64,000 bases of DNA, taken from positions 1 to 64,000 of the forward strand of contig CAVRUD010000019.1 in assembly GCA_963724285.1 (NCBI GenBank), read 5' to 3'. This document shows positions 61,822 through 64,000 of the stretch, one piece after another. Source of the stretch: CAVRUD01 sp963724285. GTDB lineage: Bacteria > Chloroflexota > Chloroflexia > Thermomicrobiales > UBA6265. How positions within the stretch are numbered: the stretch's first letter is position 1; every line of letters begins with the position of its first letter. A program made the position numbers and the translations under genes. The notes under the pieces were generated by a model. The model did no database searches and was not told the origin of the DNA. It saw nothing but the letters and a program-made list of their open reading frames with translations.

Positions 61822-64000
61822 ATGAGCACCGTGTCCCCGTTCGATCTTCGCCGGCCTGCTCCCCTCGCCCCGCTAACCGCATCCGCCTCGGAGCGCGCCG
61901 CCCGGCAACTGCCGGTTTTGCTGACGTCGTTCGTCGGGCGTGAGCGCGAGATGGCGGCCATCAGCGGCATGCTTATTCAGCCCGGTGTTCGTCTCCTCAC
62001 GCTCACCGGCCCGGGAGGGGTGGGCAAGACGCGCCTTGCCCTGCGCATCCTGCCGGCCCTGCAACCACACTTTCCCGGAGGGAGTTGGTTCGTCGAACTC
62101 GCGCCCATCGCCGATCCCGCCCTGGTTCTGGGGACGGTGGCCAACGTGCTCGGGGTCCGCAACTCCGACGGCCGCCCGTTCCTCGATCTGCTCTGCGCGG
62201 CCATCGGTCAGGAGCGAACGCTCATCGTCCTCGACAACTTCGAGCACGTAACCGATGCGGCCCAGGGTATTGCCGCCCTGCTGGCCGCCTGCCCGGGCCT
62301 GAAGGTCCTGGCCACCAGCCGCCTCGCGCTTCGCCTGGGCAGCGAGCGCCTGTACGCCATCCAGCCGCTCCCGGTCAATCCCGGTGGCGGAGGATCGATT
62401 CAGCCCGGCGCGCTCTCCGAGCGGGTCGATCCATCGTCGCCAGCGGTGACCCTCTTCGCCCAGCGGGCGCAGGCGATCCGGCCCGATTTTGCGATCACCG
62501 GCGCAAATCTGACGACCGTGGAAGAGATCTGTAGCCGACTCGACGGGCTTCCGCTCGCGATCGAGCTGGCGGCGGCCCGCACGCGCGTCCTTTCCCCGGC
62601 CGCGCTCCTGCTCCGGCTCGATCGCCGGCTCAACGTCCTCACCGGCGGACCCCGCGATCTGCCGGACCGGCAGCGCACGCTCCGCGACACCATTGCCTGG
62701 AGCTACGATCTCCTCCCCACCGATCAACAGCGCCTCCTCCAGGCCTTCGCGGTGTTCGCCGGCGGGTTCACGATCGAGACCGCGGAAACCCTGGTCGCGC
62801 CGCCACGCCGCGGGCAGTCCCCGGCCGACGCGCTCTCCGTGGACCCGGACAGCGTGCTCGACCATCTCGCCGACCTTGTCGACGGTGGACTGGTGCTCCA
62901 GGATGTCCAGCCCGATGGCGGAACCCGCTTCCGCATGCTGGAAACGATTCGCGAATTCGCCCTGGAGCGACTGGAGGCGGGCGCGCACGTTGCCGAGGTG
63001 AGGGGTCGGCACGCGGCCCTGTTCGCCGACCTCGTTATCCGGGCGAACCTGAACGACTACCGCGCGGGCGAGCCCGAGTCCCTCGCCCACATCGGCTCGG
63101 AGCTCGACAACATCCGGGCCTCCCTCGGATGGTTGCTCCGCCCCGATGCACCCATCGTCGATATCGATGTCGCCCTGCGCCTCTCGGGGGGGATGGAGCG
63201 GTTTTTCCACACACGCGGCTACATCGCCGAAGGCCGCGCCTGGATCGACCGGGCTCTGGCCCGGGGCGCCGCCGCCTCGCCCGCGGCCCGTGCGGCGGCG
63301 CTTGGTGGACTGGGAGTCCTGGCGTTCGTGCAACAGGATGTGGCAGCGGCGGAGGCGGCTTTGCGCGAAAGCCGGCTGCTGTACCGGGAAGTGGATGATT
63401 CGATTGGGCAGGCGCGGGCGCTCTTCTTTCTCGGATTGATGGCTTCGCGCAATCGGGATGTCGATGAACTCAAGGAGGTCGTCGCGGCCCTCGATCCCCT
63501 CACCCAGCGGATCCAACTGAGCATCTGGCACACAGCATCGGTCACACTCAGGGGCCATATCGCACGCATTTCAGGCGACCTGGACGCGGCCGCTCAGCTC
63601 TTCGAACGCAGTCTGCGCTTCTACATGGACCACGGCTTTGACTGGGGCGTCGCGTGGCTCCAGGGCATCTTGGGCTCGATCGCTCTGGCGCAAAACGACC
63701 TACCGCGCTCGCTCGACCTCCGCCAGGCCTGCCTGCGAACCTTCTGGGAGCACGGCGATGTCGGCAGCGTCGGCTCGACGCTCCTCGATATCGCCCTGGT
63801 CGCGACCCGTATTGGTCAGCCCACGGCAGCAGCCCGCCTGCTCGGAGTGGCCGCTGGAGTCCAGGAAGCGACCGGAGCCCTTATCAGCGGAGAGGGTTTT
63901 CATGACGAGCGCAGCCTCATCGAAACCCGGGCAAGCCTCGGCGACGAGGCGTTCGCGGCTGGATTGGCCGCCGGCAAGGCCCTGAGCACCTCGGCTGGCG
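61822..64000 (+). CDS. STAND-type ATPase regulator (AfsR/LuxR-like), 3' end beyond window
   Basis: A frame of at least 726 codons with no stop before the window edge. Close to the N-terminus, LLTSFVGREREMAAI leads to the P-loop LTGPGGVGKTRLAL near residue 66, and Walker B is TLIVLDNFEHV near 135. Then comes the NB-ARC-like region with ATSRLALRLGSERLYAIQPL and EICSRLDGLPLAIELAAART (GLPLAIEL signature). The rest is helical and TPR-like. A LuxR helix-turn-helix is expected at the missing C-terminus. GGAAG precedes the ATG. It senses an unknown ligand. Confidence 0.85.
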   Translation, partial: MSTVSPFDLRRPAPLAPLTASASERAARQLPVLLTSFVGREREMAAISGMLIQPGVRLLTLTGPGGVGKTRLALRILPALQPHFPGGSWFVELAPIADPALVLGTVANVLGVRNSDGRPFLDLLCAAIGQERTLIVLDNFEHVTDAAQGIAALLAACPGLKVLATSRLALRLGSERLYAIQPLPVNPGGGGSIQPGALSERVDPSSPAVTLFAQRAQAIRPDFAITGANLTTVEEICSRLDGLPLAIELAAARTRVLSPAALLLRLDRRLNVLTGGPRDLPDRQRTLRDTIAWSYDLLPTDQQRLLQAFAVFAGGFTIETAETLVAPPRRGQSPADALSVDPDSVLDHLADLVDGGLVLQDVQPDGGTRFRMLETIREFALERLEAGAHVAEVRGRHAALFADLVIRANLNDYRAGEPESLAHIGSELDNIRASLGWLLRPDAPIVDIDVALRLSGGMERFFHTRGYIAEGRAWIDRALARGAAASPAARAAALGGLGVLAFVQQDVAAAEAALRESRLLYREVDDSIGQARALFFLGLMASRNRDVDELKEVVAALDPLTQRIQLSIWHTASVTLRGHIARISGDLDAAAQLFERSLRFYMDHGFDWGVAWLQGILGSIALAQNDLPRSLDLRQACLRTFWEHGDVGSVGSTLLDIALVATRIGQPTAAARLLGVAAGVQEATGALISGEGFHDERSLIETRASLGDEAFAAGLAAGKALSTSAG

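Noticed and set aside
61873..63558. A 561-codon minus-strand reading frame
   Set aside because: Antisense shadow of the STAND ATPase, whose plus-strand frame has intact P-loop and Walker B motifs.

Overview
The window is GC-rich, densely coded chromosomal DNA, most likely from a Chloroflexota bacterium near Thermomicrobia/Sphaerobacter. This rests on gene content, not on a marker gene: several exported proteins carry Ala-Thr-Pro-Glu/Val-Ala-Ser-Pro linkers, there are two luciferase-like F420-type oxidoreductases and a deazaflavin-dependent nitroreductase, an ECF42-type sigma factor with a DGPF partner, and a Cys-rich exported protein relic of a kind I associate with that group. I saw no rRNA, tRNA, CRISPR, phage module or intact insertion sequence. 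Many genes carry one single-base frameshift while the protein stays coherent on both sides, so uncorrected indels in the assembly are likelier than mass gene decay.

Layout. 0.2-6.3 kb: minus-strand sugar-acid-type catabolic cluster (amidohydrolase, enolase-superfamily enzyme, RidA, creatininase-like amidohydrolase, SelA-like PLP enzyme, SMP-30 lactonase). 6.4-10 kb: DinB-like protein, SDR, F420-type nitroreductase, and the YCII/DGPF-ECF42 sigma pair. 10.2-13.6 kb: an exported protein with a duplicated domain, divergent from a NarL-type two-component system. 13.8-14.5 kb: Cys-rich relic. 15-19.2 kb: small metabolic genes (VOC, esterase, nucleoside hydrolase, GIY-YIG, HD).

19.2-23.3 kb: arsenic-resistance operon, transcribed arsR, ArsO-like flavoprotein with a Cys-Cys-Gly tail, arsN1-like acetyltransferase, aquaporin, an unknown gene, then arsC, with a clear promoter and dyad upstream of arsR. 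The inferred logic is arsenate reduction by ArsC, arsenite exit through the aquaporin, and acetylation or oxidation of organoarsenicals. 23.6-29.6 kb: GMC oxidoreductase with a Tat-exported partner, a DUF255 protein lacking its thioredoxin Cys pair, a GMC fragment, and Cu/Zn superoxide dismutase.

29.8-35 kb: APH-like kinase, a broken Gfo/Idh/MocA gene, small and exported proteins of unknown function. 35.4-40.1 kb: stress and envelope group (PRC-barrel/DUF2382, Mn catalase, DUF3618, Holin-X and an amphipathic helical protein in an overlapping operon). 40.3-47.4 kb: alcohol dehydrogenase, SDR, F420-type oxidoreductase and a sugar ABC importer without its ATPase. 47.6-57 kb: pentapeptide protein, glgX, M55 peptidase, AbiEi antitoxin without an intact toxin, a second F420-type enzyme, Gfo/Idh/MocA and M24 peptidase. 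57.4-61.6 kb: envelope-type two-component system flanked by a Spy-like protein and a Gly-rich exported protein. 61.8 kb to the right edge: a large STAND-type regulator cut by the window.

Three families of dispersed palindromic repeats sit in the gaps between genes.
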